A stretch of DNA of 64,000 bases from Oleiphilus sp. (GCA_006212045.1 PZPK01000001.1:124001-188000); one strand, 5' to 3'. Counted from the first letter of the stretch, positions 8,346 through 17,656 are shown. The notes: a model not told the origin generated them from the letters alone. Translations and numbers: made by a program.

Positions 8346-10439
8346 CTACACCTGATGCGGGGCAAACACCCAGAAACCACCAAAAGCCACCACAATCAGT
8401 GTGGTACCCATTACCATCAGTGGCAGCAGTAGGCGTTCATGACGATAATAAAAGTTGTCCCCCTCCTTCAAAGCCAGTTCCACTTCTTCATCTCCTACGA
8501 CCTGTCTGGTCAGAAGATGATTCAGAGAGACCGGAGGGCTCAGGTATCCCAGCTCAAAAGCCATCAGGCAGGTCATCCAAAAATGAATAGGATGAATACC
8601 CTGTGCGTAGGCAACAGGCGCGATGGTCCCTGTCACCAGGATCAATGCACCGAAGGGGTCCATAATCATCCCGATAAACACCAGAAACAGCACCAGAAAC
8701 GCCATGGCCGCATAGACGGAAGAGAAAGCCTCCGGTATTTCCAGCACGCCGCCCCCACGCTCAATGATCCCACCGACCGTGAAAGAACAGGCCATCAACA
8801 TCAGCAAGGCGCCAATCTGTATCGCCGAATTATCGACCGCATTGCCAAATGCCTTGGTCACGGTTGCACTGGACTTTAATTCAAGATTACGCTCTCTGAA
8901 ATTTTTGCTGAATTTGCGCTCATAGAGCACGATGATTGCAATCAGTACCGGCAATACAATCGGTGCGGAAAATTCGTCCAGATAGGTGTCCAGCAAATAG
9001 GCATATACCACCAGAGTGCCGGCCAAAATCAGCACATAAGGCATCATCGGACCAAGCCGCTGTAGGGAAGGCTTTAGTGCTTCACTTGCCGGCGTTAGCT
9101 TCATCGGGTCCTTCTGGGTAATCAAGGCAAATATGGCAAACACCACCATGCTCACAAGAAACACCCGAAAACCCCAGAAAAACAGCTCATCGGTGACCAC
9201 CTCTTTGTTCAGGATCGCAATACCAACCACCAACAAACAGGGCCGCAATACCACACCGGACCCTGTCATGGCCGTCACGGCCAGCGACAGCTGACGACGC
9301 GTACCGACACGCCGCATCTCCTGATACACCACGGCACCCATCGCGATAATGATAATGCCGGACGCACCCGTATAGGCGGTCGGAAAAGCCAGTAGAGCAA
9401 TGGCGACAAAGGCCAGCATTTCCGGTGGCAAATGCCAGGGTTTAAAGATATCAAACAGTCTCGCACCCAAATGGGTTTCTTTCAGCAACATACCACCGAG
9501 GATGTACAGACCAATTGCCAGATGCAGATTCGTTAACTGGAAAATCTGTGTAAAGTAGATTGCGACACCCGGGAAATGTGTTTCGCGCACGAAAAAGTGG
9601 AAAACCGCTGCCAGTAACATAAATGTCTGGATCGGAATGGTCAGCAGGGAACGCAGGATATTGCCCTTGGCCGTCAATTTCGGCGAGGGGTGAAACCAGT
9701 GATAGGCATTGATCGCCGCCAGAATTGCAGAACCGGTCATCAGAATAATCATCAATTCTGGGTGCGTAACCTCGGTGCCGGAAGCATAGGACCCGCGGTA
9801 AAATGCATAGGTCGACAGTCCCAGACCGGCATAGGCTACAAACTGTGCGGTTTGTGAAACGTAATGATCAAGTCGCGAATGCTCTGAACGAAACGCAATA
9901 TGATTATTGCGGGCAGTGGCCACAATTGCCGCCATCATCAGCAACAGAATCAGCGTCGATTTCTGGTGCTCTATCGCAAACAGGCTAATATCTGCAAAGG
10001 TGTGCTCAATTGAACGAAACAGCATGACCGCATCGGTCATATTGTCGTGGTAGATCGCAGCATCCGCATGTTTCTTCTGACACACCAGCACCTGACTGAG
10101 TAGCGATTCCCGTGCGGCATCCTCATCAAACTCGTCCGCCAGAAGATCAAACTCTTCATTTTCCGCAGCCTGCTCCTCCCGCAGCTCCTCAATTCGGGCA
10201 TCAATATCAGGGGTTGGGTTGCACGTGGCCTGAGGTTCTTCGGCTCGCAGGACAAAATAGTCATCCCACAAGTACGCGCCCAGCTTCAATAGCTGGGCAT
10301 GTATATTCTCGCTGGTACCGGAAATAATCGTACCCAGCAACAAGCTCAGAATGCAAATGGTAAGACCGCGTTGTGCAAAGCGTTTAGGTGCGGACAGGCG
10401 AGAATCCTTGTCCACTGCTACCGAGTCAGTGCCGTTCAT
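8346..10439 (-). CDS. TRAP transporter large permease, DctQ-DctM-like fusion
   Basis: 697-residue inner-membrane protein. The C-terminal ~430 residues are a DctM-type large permease with many membrane helices and the typical DPFGALILVTGTIAPVA and ELGYLSPPVSLNHL stretches. The N-terminal ~250 residues carry several extra helices, as in DctQ-DctM fusions, plus a strongly acidic hydrophilic loop at about 65-120 (EELREEQAAENEEFDLL). TRAP systems import organic acids such as C4-dicarboxylates with a periplasmic DctP protein. No dctP lies in this window, so the partner must be elsewhere. The substrate is unknown. Confidence 0.85.
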   Translation of the reverse strand: MNGTDSVAVDKDSRLSAPKRFAQRGLTICILSLLLGTIISGTSENIHAQLLKLGAYLWDDYFVLRAEEPQATCNPTPDIDARIEELREEQAAENEEFDLLADEFDEDAARESLLSQVLVCQKKHADAAIYHDNMTDAVMLFRSIEHTFADISLFAIEHQKSTLILLLMMAAIVATARNNHIAFRSEHSRLDHYVSQTAQFVAYAGLGLSTYAFYRGSYASGTEVTHPELMIILMTGSAILAAINAYHWFHPSPKLTAKGNILRSLLTIPIQTFMLLAAVFHFFVRETHFPGVAIYFTQIFQLTNLHLAIGLYILGGMLLKETHLGARLFDIFKPWHLPPEMLAFVAIALLAFPTAYTGASGIIIIAMGAVVYQEMRRVGTRRQLSLAVTAMTGSGVVLRPCLLVVGIAILNKEVVTDELFFWGFRVFLVSMVVFAIFALITQKDPMKLTPASEALKPSLQRLGPMMPYVLILAGTLVVYAYLLDTYLDEFSAPIVLPVLIAIIVLYERKFSKNFRERNLELKSSATVTKAFGNAVDNSAIQIGALLMLMACSFTVGGIIERGGGVLEIPEAFSSVYAAMAFLVLFLVFIGMIMDPFGALILVTGTIAPVAYAQGIHPIHFWMTCLMAFELGYLSPPVSLNHLLTRQVVGDEEVELALKEGDNFYYRHERLLLPLMVMGTTLIVVAFGGFWVFAPHQV

Positions 10440-10775
10440 GAATACCCCAAAAAAGAAATGTGGGCGGATTCTGCGTTAGCTTGACGCGCCGCCACTATTG
10501 TTATGTTGCTTCGGATCATTCTGCCAAATTAATTGACGACATACATCGTCAAATATGAATTTTATTAACCAATCGGCAAAACCATGCCCCAATAACGCGA
10601 AACACCCACCCCAATCAAATATCATTCCACCTCATTCAAAAGGATTTATCATTCAATCCTTGCAAGCTTACTTTTTTCTCAAAGCCATCCAACAGCCAAC
10701 GATGATGAAATAGTGTCGCGCGAGTACGAAGTAATTTGCTAAGCTGAAGTTATCGACAACCAGAGGTGACCCCCG
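10440..10775. other. Intergenic region between divergent TRAP and DUF4404 genes
   Basis: 336 bases between divergent genes, AT-rich. It presumably holds two promoters, but I could not assign convincing -35/-10 pairs. No RNA gene or clear repeat was seen. Confidence 0.5.
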
Positions 10776-11030
10776 ATGCCGAAAGAACAAGCCAAAGCAC
10801 TCATCACCGAATGGCACGAAAAGTTTGCTGATGACAACACCAGCAGCCAACAGGAAGACTTGATGATGCGGGTCAATGCCCATATCCATGAGTTAGGCGA
10901 AGCAGAACCGGTCGACCCGACAATACTGGATGCAGTGGAACTCTATCTGACCGAGATTGAGGCTGAACACCCCCAGGGCGCGGCCGTTGTCAGGCAGCTG
11001 CTTGAAACACTAAAAAACATCGGCGTCTAG
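10776..11030 (+). CDS. DUF4404 family protein
   Basis: 84-residue soluble, acidic, helical protein. The C-terminal pattern with EAEHP followed by VVRQLLETLKNIGV matches my memory of DUF4404, a small gammaproteobacterial family without known function. AGAGGTGA precedes the ATG. It ends 8 nt before the crotonase-like gene, so the two are probably one transcript. Confidence 0.7.
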   Translation: MPKEQAKALITEWHEKFADDNTSSQQEDLMMRVNAHIHELGEAEPVDPTILDAVELYLTEIEAEHPQGAAVVRQLLETLKNIGV

Positions 11031-11038
11031 TTGACGCC

Positions 11039-11812
11039 ATGCCGGAACACATCAGAACACAATCCCGTGACGGCATTTTCACGGTCACGATAGACCGTCC
11101 TGCCAGTAAAAATGCCGTCAATGGCCCCTGTGCACACGAGCTGTACCAGGCCTTTAAGTACTTCTCCGAAGAAAAAACCCTGAAGGTAGCTGTGCTTACC
11201 GGAGCCAATCAAACCTTCTGCTCCGGAGCCGATCTGAAAGGTGTGGCCAAGGACGCGGATAGCAACCCGCTGGTTGCAGAGAGTGATATCGGACCGATGG
11301 GACCTACACGTCTGGACACAGGGAAACCGGTCATCGCCGCGGTAGAAGGCTTTGCAGTCGCCGGGGGGCTAGAGCTGGCACTTTGGTGCGACCTGCGCGT
11401 CGTTGCTGAAGACGCCACGCTGGGCGTTTATTGCCGGCGTTTTGGCGTCCCGCTAATTGACGGAGGAACCGTACGGCTACCGAGGCTGATTGGACAGTCA
11501 CGCGCGATGGACCTGATCCTCACCGGCCGACCGGTCAAAGCAGATGAAGCCATGGCCATCGGCCTGGCGAACCGGCTTGCCCCTTCTGGACAAGCACTTG
11601 CATACGCCGAAACACTTGCCGAAGAACTCATGAAAGCACCACAACAGTGTATGCGGAACGACCGGCAATCGGTGCTGGAACAATGGTCCTTGTCCACCGA
11701 AGAGGCCTTAATGAACGAATTCCGTCACGGACTGAACACCATGAACAGTGGCGAAGCCCTTGCGGGTGCGCAGGCTTTTAATCGCGGGACAGGTCGTCAC
11801 GGTCAGCGATAA
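11039..11812 (+). CDS. Enoyl-CoA hydratase/isomerase (crotonase) family protein
   Basis: 257 residues, normal length for the crotonase fold. Oxyanion-hole segments are visible: CSGADLKG and EGFAVAGGLELALWCDLR. The two catalytic glutamates of classic hydratases are not obvious. The first position reads FGVPLIDGG where FxxPE is usual, and the second reads RAMDLIL, with Asp. The protein may therefore be an isomerase, hydrolase or another crotonase rather than a hydratase. It is translated from an ATG 8 nt after the DUF4404 gene. Confidence 0.8.
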   Translation: MPEHIRTQSRDGIFTVTIDRPASKNAVNGPCAHELYQAFKYFSEEKTLKVAVLTGANQTFCSGADLKGVAKDADSNPLVAESDIGPMGPTRLDTGKPVIAAVEGFAVAGGLELALWCDLRVVAEDATLGVYCRRFGVPLIDGGTVRLPRLIGQSRAMDLILTGRPVKADEAMAIGLANRLAPSGQALAYAETLAEELMKAPQQCMRNDRQSVLEQWSLSTEEALMNEFRHGLNTMNSGEALAGAQAFNRGTGRHGQR

Positions 11813-11839
11813 CCGGCTACTTTCAGGATAAGGCCCGGA

Positions 11840-12796
11840 CTACCCTGCACCAAATGCCGGTTTCGACACTGCATTTGCGTATTCTTCTTTCAGCTGATTA
11901 ACCAATGCCTCGACAGACATTACCGCGTCGATGCCCGAAACGCCATGACCGGCACTCCAAATGTCCTTCCAGGCATTGCTATCACCCAAATCAAGATCCA
12001 CCGCATTTTTGCCCTGAAACCGCTCGAGATCAATTCCGGCCCGGGCAATCGAAGGCAGCAGATAATTGCAGTGCACGCCAGTAAAGGCATCGGTATAAAT
12101 CAGGTCTTTCAAATTTGATTCCACCAGCATCTGCTTATAAACCGGATCCACTTCAGCTTCTTCGGTCGCAATAAAGCGCGTTCCCATGTAGGCCATATCT
12201 GCCCCCAACACCTCTGCAGCACGAATCCCATAGCCATCATTAATCGCACCCGCCAATGCAAGAGGCCCCTCCCAGAACGTTCGAATCTCACGCACCAGGG
12301 CAATCGGATTGGTTGTACCACCATGTCCTCCGGCTCCGGCTGTTACTATAATCAGCCCATCAACGCCAGCGGCGATGGCCTTGCGCGCATGGGCGGCGTA
12401 AATCACGTCATGGAACACCAGCCCACCCCACTCATGGACTTCTTTCACTATTTCAGAAGGATCCCCCTGACTGGTAATGACCAGCGGAACCTCGTGCTTC
12501 TTTAACAGGGCGCGGTCGGCCTCGAGACGTGAGTTGGAAGGATGTACCACCTGATTCACCCCGAACGGTGCCACCGGTAATTCCGGATGCGCCTGAGCGT
12601 AAGCCTTCAGCTCTAGAGAGATTTCGCTTAACCAGTCATCCAGCAGAGACTGGGGACGCGTGTTCAGTGCCGGAAAGGTGCCGACAATGCCATTCTTACA
12701 TGCATTAATCACCAAACGCGGGCTGGAAACCAGAAACATCGGAGCGCAGATGACAGGAAGGCTAAGCCGTCCCTTGAATAAATCCGGAAGTGCCAT
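11840..12796 (-). CDS. Nitronate monooxygenase family (2-nitropropane dioxygenase-like) flavoprotein
   Basis: 318-residue TIM-barrel FMN enzyme. Evidence: the N-terminal PVICAPMFLVSSPRLV, VTAGAGGHGG (FMN phosphate and catalytic His region) and ALAGAINDGYGIRAAEVLGA. Family members oxidise alkyl nitronates such as propionate-3-nitronate. Many homologues in lipid-degrading bacteria are of uncertain substrate or act as flavin-dependent enoyl reductases, so the reaction is not fixed. It is convergent with the crotonase gene and separated from it by 27 nt. Confidence 0.85.
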   Translation of the reverse strand: MALPDLFKGRLSLPVICAPMFLVSSPRLVINACKNGIVGTFPALNTRPQSLLDDWLSEISLELKAYAQAHPELPVAPFGVNQVVHPSNSRLEADRALLKKHEVPLVITSQGDPSEIVKEVHEWGGLVFHDVIYAAHARKAIAAGVDGLIIVTAGAGGHGGTTNPIALVREIRTFWEGPLALAGAINDGYGIRAAEVLGADMAYMGTRFIATEEAEVDPVYKQMLVESNLKDLIYTDAFTGVHCNYLLPSIARAGIDLERFQGKNAVDLDLGDSNAWKDIWSAGHGVSGIDAVMSVEALVNQLKEEYANAVSKPAFGAG

Positions 12797-12908
12797 TGTG
12801 TGTGTTTATCCCAAAGCTTAAAAACGAGCCAGAGAATACCTGTGACATGGCTTCCTTTACAAGCCGAAGGGCTATCCCGGCAATGCCTTTTGCTGTTTTA
12901 TCGCGCGT

Positions 12909-13397
12909 TCACCGGGACAGCCATTTGTACATAACCAGCGCATCGATAAAGCCACGTTCAGGATGATTGAAAGCCCCGGGAAGTCGTGCAACTGTCTCGA
13001 AGCCGTGCTTGTGCCAAAGAGCGACGGCAACGTCATTACTCGACACCACAAAGTTAAACTGCATCGCTTTATATCCCAGAATAATGGCAGTTTCCTGTGA
13101 ATGCTTACACATCGCACTCGCCAGGCCCTTGCCTCTCGCCTGTGAAGACACCATGAAACCGCAATTGCAGACATGGCTGCCCGGCCCGGGCTGGTTGGTT
13201 TTGATATAGTAAGTAGCGAAGATTTCCCCACCCTGCTCCACCACAAATGTTTTGCGCGGCAAACTCATCCAAAGATTTTCAGCCTCATTTTTACTTGTGT
13301 CTCTCTGATAGGCATAGGTCTCCCCCGCCCTGACAACTTCCTGAAATATTGGCCAAATGGCATCCCAGTCTTCGTTGCCCGCTTCTCGAATCTGCAT
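12909..13397 (-). CDS. GNAT family N-acetyltransferase
   Basis: 162-residue single GNAT domain. The acetyl-CoA binding loop is in SSQARGKGLASAMC (motif A), followed by NFVVSSNDVAVALWHKHGFE (motif B). The start MQIREAGNEDWDAIWPIFQEV is typical of the L-amino-acid/phosphinothricin acetyltransferase type. The substrate is not determined. It is a single gene. Confidence 0.85.
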   Translation of the reverse strand: MQIREAGNEDWDAIWPIFQEVVRAGETYAYQRDTSKNEAENLWMSLPRKTFVVEQGGEIFATYYIKTNQPGPGSHVCNCGFMVSSQARGKGLASAMCKHSQETAIILGYKAMQFNFVVSSNDVAVALWHKHGFETVARLPGAFNHPERGFIDALVMYKWLSR

Positions 13398-13710
13398 GCT
13401 GCACTCTTTTTAAAATACCCTTGGCGACTAACCGTTGCGCTTGACACCTTGTTTACCCGAACCAAACGCCATCCGGGTGTTGCACATTTACAGCCGCTTC
13501 ACACCACGCAATGATTTTGCCAAGCTTTTAGATACATTATCGTCATCTTATCCTATCCCTTGTCAGATCACACAGCGCGGTTTCTGACCAAATAAGATAT
13601 TTGTCTTGCCAAGGATAATTGCTGGAGATCGATGAAAGTGGTGAGGCAGAAAATGCTGCTTCGCTAGCGTGACAGCTCCTGTGCTTCGGTATCACTTTAG
13701 CAAGGACGTT
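13398..13710. other. Intergenic region, no gene seen
   Basis: 313 bases between two minus-strand genes. Only very short open frames are present. I saw no clear terminator, RNA or repeat. Confidence 0.5.
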
Positions 13711-14508
13711 TCAGGCGGAGCCTCCGTTAACCGGCAATGCCCCCAGAGGCTGGTTCACCCGGGCGGTGCACTGAAAAACACCCCAGGATACCAGCGCATA
13801 CTTGACGCCAGCTGTGACCGGCAGAGATTCATGGGTAAATATGTGATTCGATGGAAAAAATACCAGATCTCCAGCCACAGGCTGGTAACGATAGCCGAGC
13901 CAGGGAAAGTTTAAGGTACCGCCGGAGAAACGATCATTCAGATAGATCAGCATGCTGAAGTCACGATCGATATGCCGATAAAACCTCCGGCATTGTCGGT
14001 CGAAATGCTCCGCGTCCGAATGCATGTCATATTTTCCGCCCACTCCGTATCTCAATAACTGGGGAGATTCGAACCATTGAGGTGGCGCGATACGCCCCAG
14101 ATATCTTGCACAGGCGGCCCTCATCCATTGCCGGACATGCATCTGCCAATGGCCCAGTTTGACGTATTCCGTTACGCGTTCGGTATCCAGTTTTCTATCC
14201 AGCGTTCGGTCTTTGGCATTTGACGAATTAAGCACTGGCAGCCATGCACGTTTCTGTTTTTCTGCGTATTCCACTAGCTTGTGACATTCACCCCTGGATA
14301 CAAAATTATTGACGACATGAATATTCCTTGGACGGCTTCGTTCGGGATTGTCTGGCCCACAGCACTGACCAAACAATTTGCCTGAACGGCAGTAACAATT
14401 TCTTTTTGAATCAAAATGAAAGGCATTGACGTAGGACCTTCCTTTTGTTGTAAGCGATTTGCGCGCGGCACTCGTGCGGTCGAGCGACGCCTCTCTGTTT
14501 GGTAACAT
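13711..14508 (-). CDS. 2-oxoglutarate/Fe(II) oxygenase (prolyl-4-hydroxylase-like) with N-terminal SEC-C motif
   Basis: Counted from the ATG at 14508, which has AAGGATGAG just upstream (an upstream TTG at 14529 is less likely), the protein has 265 residues. Residues about 37-52 (NCYCRSGKLFGQCCGP) are a SEC-C-type zinc motif, Cys38, Cys40, Cys49 and Cys50. The rest is a P4H-like double-stranded beta helix with iron ligands His163, Asp165 and His226 and the 2-oxoglutarate-binding Lys236 (THESLPVTAGVKYALVSW). It probably hydroxylates a protein or peptide side chain; the substrate is unknown. SEC-C motifs often dock to ribosomes or SecB, which suggests a translation-linked target (inference). Confidence 0.8.
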   Translation of the reverse strand: MLPNREASLDRTSAARKSLTTKGRSYVNAFHFDSKRNCYCRSGKLFGQCCGPDNPERSRPRNIHVVNNFVSRGECHKLVEYAEKQKRAWLPVLNSSNAKDRTLDRKLDTERVTEYVKLGHWQMHVRQWMRAACARYLGRIAPPQWFESPQLLRYGVGGKYDMHSDAEHFDRQCRRFYRHIDRDFSMLIYLNDRFSGGTLNFPWLGYRYQPVAGDLVFFPSNHIFTHESLPVTAGVKYALVSWGVFQCTARVNQPLGALPVNGGSA

Positions 14509-14751
14509 TGTCTCATCCTTGTTCAGCAAAATGCTGTTCGGGAAGTGACAGGTTGACGCTTAAAAGGTACCGGCAAGCAGAAATCACATCGACACTCCCC
14601 ACTCATTTCTGACGGGAGAGAGTGTCACATGCGAGATCAAATCTTTATGTAGGAATGACTGACATTTCAGGGAGAGCCAGCAACGAAAAACCAGGGTCGA
14701 AATAAACTAGAACCCTGACCCAGGTGCCCTGGCCGGGTAATACCGGATTAT

Positions 14752-15099
14752 TCAGGCGCAGAACATCTCATAGAAAACCGGTAGTAGCCGCGCCACACGC
14801 TCATCCGCCAAACGATAGTAAACCGTTTGGGCTTCCTTGCGCGTCCGGACAAACCCTGCTTCACGCAGACGCCCAAGATGTTGCGACAACGCAGATTGAG
14901 ACAGCGGGATAAGCGCGTTTAATTGGGCGACAGACATTTCCTGATCCATCAGCGTGCACAACACCATTAAACGCTTGGCATTGGCAATTTCTTTCAGAAA
15001 ACGTTCTGCCGATTCGGCATTCTCCAACAAATCCGCCATCATCTTTTTATCCGCCATGCCTGCTCCCGCTTTTGCTGTAGACGTGTTTGCCTTGCTCAT
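14752..15099 (-). CDS. bigR: ArsR-family thiol-switch repressor, BigR/SqrR type
   Basis: 115-residue winged-helix regulator. The recognition helix region is LSQSALSQHLGRLREAGFV and the wing ends in VYYRL. Cys48 and Cys114 are 66 residues apart, the same spacing as the redox pair of BigR (Cys42/Cys108) and SqrR (Cys41/Cys107). Those proteins release DNA when sulfide-derived persulfides cross-link the two cysteines. The gene overlaps the preceding DUF6691 gene by ATGA and is last in an operon of sulfur-detoxification genes, so it likely represses its own operon. The name is by similarity. Confidence 0.85.
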   Translation of the reverse strand: MSKANTSTAKAGAGMADKKMMADLLENAESAERFLKEIANAKRLMVLCTLMDQEMSVAQLNALIPLSQSALSQHLGRLREAGFVRTRKEAQTVYYRLADERVARLLPVFYEMFCA

Positions 15100-15542
15100 G
15101 TCGACGACGCGCCTGCTTTATCGCGCACACGGATGAGTTTTTCTGCCAGATACATTCCCGCAGCCATCATAATGACAAAGACAATAGCATCGAGCCGACC
15201 ATAAGCAATGGCAGCCACAGCCGGCCCGGGACAGTAGCCGTACAAACCCCAACCAAGGCCAAAGATGATCGCACCACCGATTAACCTGACATCAAGCTGA
15301 CTGGCTTTTGGAAGACTAAAGCCGGTTTCGAACCAGGGCCGATGATCTTTGGTCAAACGGTATGCAGGGATTGTAACTGCCAAACCGGCAGCCATTACAA
15401 AAGCCAAGGTCGCATCCCACTCCCCAAAGAAATCAAGAAAACCCAATACCTTAGCGGTATCCGTCATTCCTGACACAGCCAGGCCAACACCAAACAACAG
15501 GCCGCTGATCAATGCCACCCAATTTTTCATAAAGCGCTCCAT
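15096..15542 (-). CDS. DUF6691/YeeE-YedE-type membrane protein
   Basis: About 148 residues from the ATG at 15542 (an upstream in-frame TTG at 15587 is possible, an ATG at 15530 also). It has four hydrophobic segments, GLAVSGMTDTAKVLGFLDFF near the N-terminus and GLYGYCPGPAVAAI in the second half. These glycine-rich, cysteine-bearing loops are typical of the YeeE/YedE half-proteins that move thiosulfate or other reduced sulfur across the membrane. It pairs with the next gene upstream as the second half of one transporter. It overlaps the repressor start by 4 nt. Confidence 0.8.
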   Translation of the reverse strand: MERFMKNWVALISGLLFGVGLAVSGMTDTAKVLGFLDFFGEWDATLAFVMAAGLAVTIPAYRLTKDHRPWFETGFSLPKASQLDVRLIGGAIIFGLGWGLYGYCPGPAVAAIAYGRLDAIVFVIMMAAGMYLAEKLIRVRDKAGASST

Positions 15543-15611
15543 AAACGACCCACGTGATACCGGGTTTCTGTATTCGATAGTTTCCAATCGTAAGCAGACA
15601 GACCATTCCCC

Positions 15612-16028
15612 CTAAAGGAAGAAATGACGTGTCAGACTCACCGTAACAATGCCGGTGGCCATAAAGGTCAGAGTCGCGAAGACGGAACGTCCGGAAAACC
15701 GCGCAATACCACAAATTCCGTGGCCACTCGTACAACCGGAGCCCAGCCGCGTTCCGAATCCAACCAATAGTCCCGCTACCATCAATGTTCCCCACCCTGC
15801 GTCACTGGGAGGCGGAGGATCATGCCACTCCAGTAACAACAGGACTAAAGGTCCGAGCACCAGACCCAGTATAAAAAGCGCTCGCCAACTCTGCTCTGTC
15901 GGATCCTTCGAAACCGGCTGCAGACTTTGCCAGAATATACCGCTGATACCCGCTACCCGACCGATTCCCCACAGCAAACACGCAGCAGCGCAGCCAATCA
16001 ATAGCCCACCTATTATTGCTTCAATCAT
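15612..16028 (-). CDS. YeeE/YedE family membrane protein
   Basis: 138-residue membrane protein with about four helices. The loop GTRLGSGCTSGHGICGIARF is the hallmark cysteine-containing motif of the YeeE/YedE (sulfur transport) family. Its start has a good site (GAGGTGA). It probably forms a two-subunit carrier with the DUF6691 protein encoded next, importing thiosulfate or a related sulfur species. This pair is commonly found with persulfide dioxygenase and BigR genes. Confidence 0.85.
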   Translation of the reverse strand: MIEAIIGGLLIGCAAACLLWGIGRVAGISGIFWQSLQPVSKDPTEQSWRALFILGLVLGPLVLLLLEWHDPPPPSDAGWGTLMVAGLLVGFGTRLGSGCTSGHGICGIARFSGRSVFATLTFMATGIVTVSLTRHFFL

Positions 16029-16098
16029 GCATCACCTCACCGAATACCCGGCCATCAATACCCATAGGAAACACCCTCTTTTCCGCCAGGATCATCTA

Positions 16099-16812
16099 TT
16101 AATTTTGCGTCGATGTCGTATCCTCTTTTCCGCACTGGCGGTTAGCTGGCACAGCAACATCCATAAACTTCGGATCAGGCAAATCCAGATTCGCCATTCC
16201 TTCAATAAAATCATCCCGATCCCACTGCAGGCGCGGATTGTGCGCCCGCTCTTCACCTATGCTTGAGACCGTCATGCCACGATAATCGTGCGCCGGGTAC
16301 ACCTGCGTATCATTATCCAGGTGCATCAGAACGTCGTGCAAACTGTTGTAAAGGTCTTGGGAACTGCCATTCTGGAAATCCGTCCGTCCGGAACCACGGA
16401 TCAACAAAGTATCGCCGGTAAACACGGCTTTGAGATCGGCACCCAACAGTAAAAAACAATAGGAATCGTCGGTATGGCCCGGTGTGTAGAAAGCCTTCAA
16501 AGCATAATCCCCAAAAGCGATCTGCATACCATCCTGCAGGCTGAAATCACTGCAGGCGACAGACCCCTTGCGTCCGATATAGGTTTGACACCCGGTCATG
16601 TCGCGCAACGCACCCAGCGCGGTAATATGGTCCGCATGCACATGGGTATCCAAAGCATGCAGCAGATGCAGATTCAGTTCTTCCAGTAATTGTTTGTACA
16701 GCGACAAATGCTCTTTGACGGGGTCAATCAGTATCGCTTCCCGACTGTTCTCATCGGCAAGCAAATAGGTATAGGTCGAGGTTTCCTTTTCAATCAACTG
16801 ACGAAATAACAT
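16099..16812 (-). CDS. MBL-fold persulfide dioxygenase (ETHE1/Blh-like)
   Basis: 237-residue metallo-beta-lactamase-fold protein. The metal motif is THVHADH (His57, His59, Asp61, His62). Further ligands are His113 in YTPGHTDDSYCF and Asp134 in FTGDTLL, and GRTDFQNG and YPAHDY follow. The GRTDFQNG segment is characteristic of ETHE1-type dioxygenases, which use a mononuclear iron to oxidise glutathione persulfide to sulfite. An AAAGGAGG site precedes the ATG. It lies 13 nt behind the TauE/SafE gene, whose product can export the sulfite formed. Confidence 0.9.
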   Translation of the reverse strand: MLFRQLIEKETSTYTYLLADENSREAILIDPVKEHLSLYKQLLEELNLHLLHALDTHVHADHITALGALRDMTGCQTYIGRKGSVACSDFSLQDGMQIAFGDYALKAFYTPGHTDDSYCFLLLGADLKAVFTGDTLLIRGSGRTDFQNGSSQDLYNSLHDVLMHLDNDTQVYPAHDYRGMTVSSIGEERAHNPRLQWDRDDFIEGMANLDLPDPKFMDVAVPANRQCGKEDTTSTQN

Positions 16813-16825
16813 CCAATAGCCTCCT

Positions 16826-17656
16826 TTAAAATGTTCCGGAATAACGTTGCATAAGCATCACAAATGACAACAGCACCATCATCACAGCGAACAATTTCTG
16901 CAGGGTCGGCCCCGCAATTAAACGACTCAGGCCCATGCCAGCGAACATACCCACCACGCCGCCAAGCGCAAGCAATTGCAGCAGATCGACAGGAATTGTG
17001 ACTCTGGATGCAAAGCTGACAAAGCCCGCCGCACTGATCACTGAAATCACCACCAGTGAGGTCCCAACCGCCTCACGGATACCCATGTGCAGCAGGCCTG
17101 TCAGCACCGGTACGATGATAAAACCACCACCCACGCCAAAAAGACCGGACAGCAGACCCGTCAGAAGCGCGGCCGCAACAATGCGCACAAAACATAACCA
17201 GCGGAAGTTGTGAATGCTCAAGGCATCCTCGCCACAAACCGCAACATCCGCAGGTTGCCCTGCTAACATTGACGTTTGCGCGCGCACCGCCCGGGACAAC
17301 TCCGGTGACCTTGTCGCCTGCTGCCACATACGAACAGCGACCACCAGCACCAGGATTGCAAAAGAACTCAACAAAACCACGTCAGTCAGCTGCTCGGAGA
17401 TCAACCCGCCCAAAGGTGCAGCAGCGGCTCCGGCCAATGCAAAAACGCCGGCAGGCAACCACTGAATCTGTCGACTGCGTAAACGCAGAAGAACCCCCAG
17501 AGAGGCCGCTACACACACCGCACCAAGCGACAGGCCTGCAGCCATTTGCACGGATAAGCCTAGCGTCATGACCAGCAGTGGTACAGCAAATACCGAGCCC
17601 CCTGCCCCGGTCAACCCGAGCACCAGTCCAATCAAAAAACCAATAAACAAACTCAA
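16826..17656 (-). CDS. TauE/SafE family anion (sulfite) exporter
   Basis: 276-residue inner-membrane protein with about eight helices and the family's glycine-rich repeats: LGLTGAGGSVFAVPLL near the N-terminus and LFGVGGGFIIVPVL in the second half. It starts with TTG at 17656. It is the first gene of the sulfur operon. With the persulfide dioxygenase it forms a sulfide-to-sulfite export route. A candidate repressor site lies about 60-75 bp upstream. Confidence 0.85.
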   Translation of the reverse strand: MSLFIGFLIGLVLGLTGAGGSVFAVPLLVMTLGLSVQMAAGLSLGAVCVAASLGVLLRLRSRQIQWLPAGVFALAGAAAAPLGGLISEQLTDVVLLSSFAILVLVVAVRMWQQATRSPELSRAVRAQTSMLAGQPADVAVCGEDALSIHNFRWLCFVRIVAAALLTGLLSGLFGVGGGFIIVPVLTGLLHMGIREAVGTSLVVISVISAAGFVSFASRVTIPVDLLQLLALGGVVGMFAGMGLSRLIAGPTLQKLFAVMMVLLSFVMLMQRYSGTF

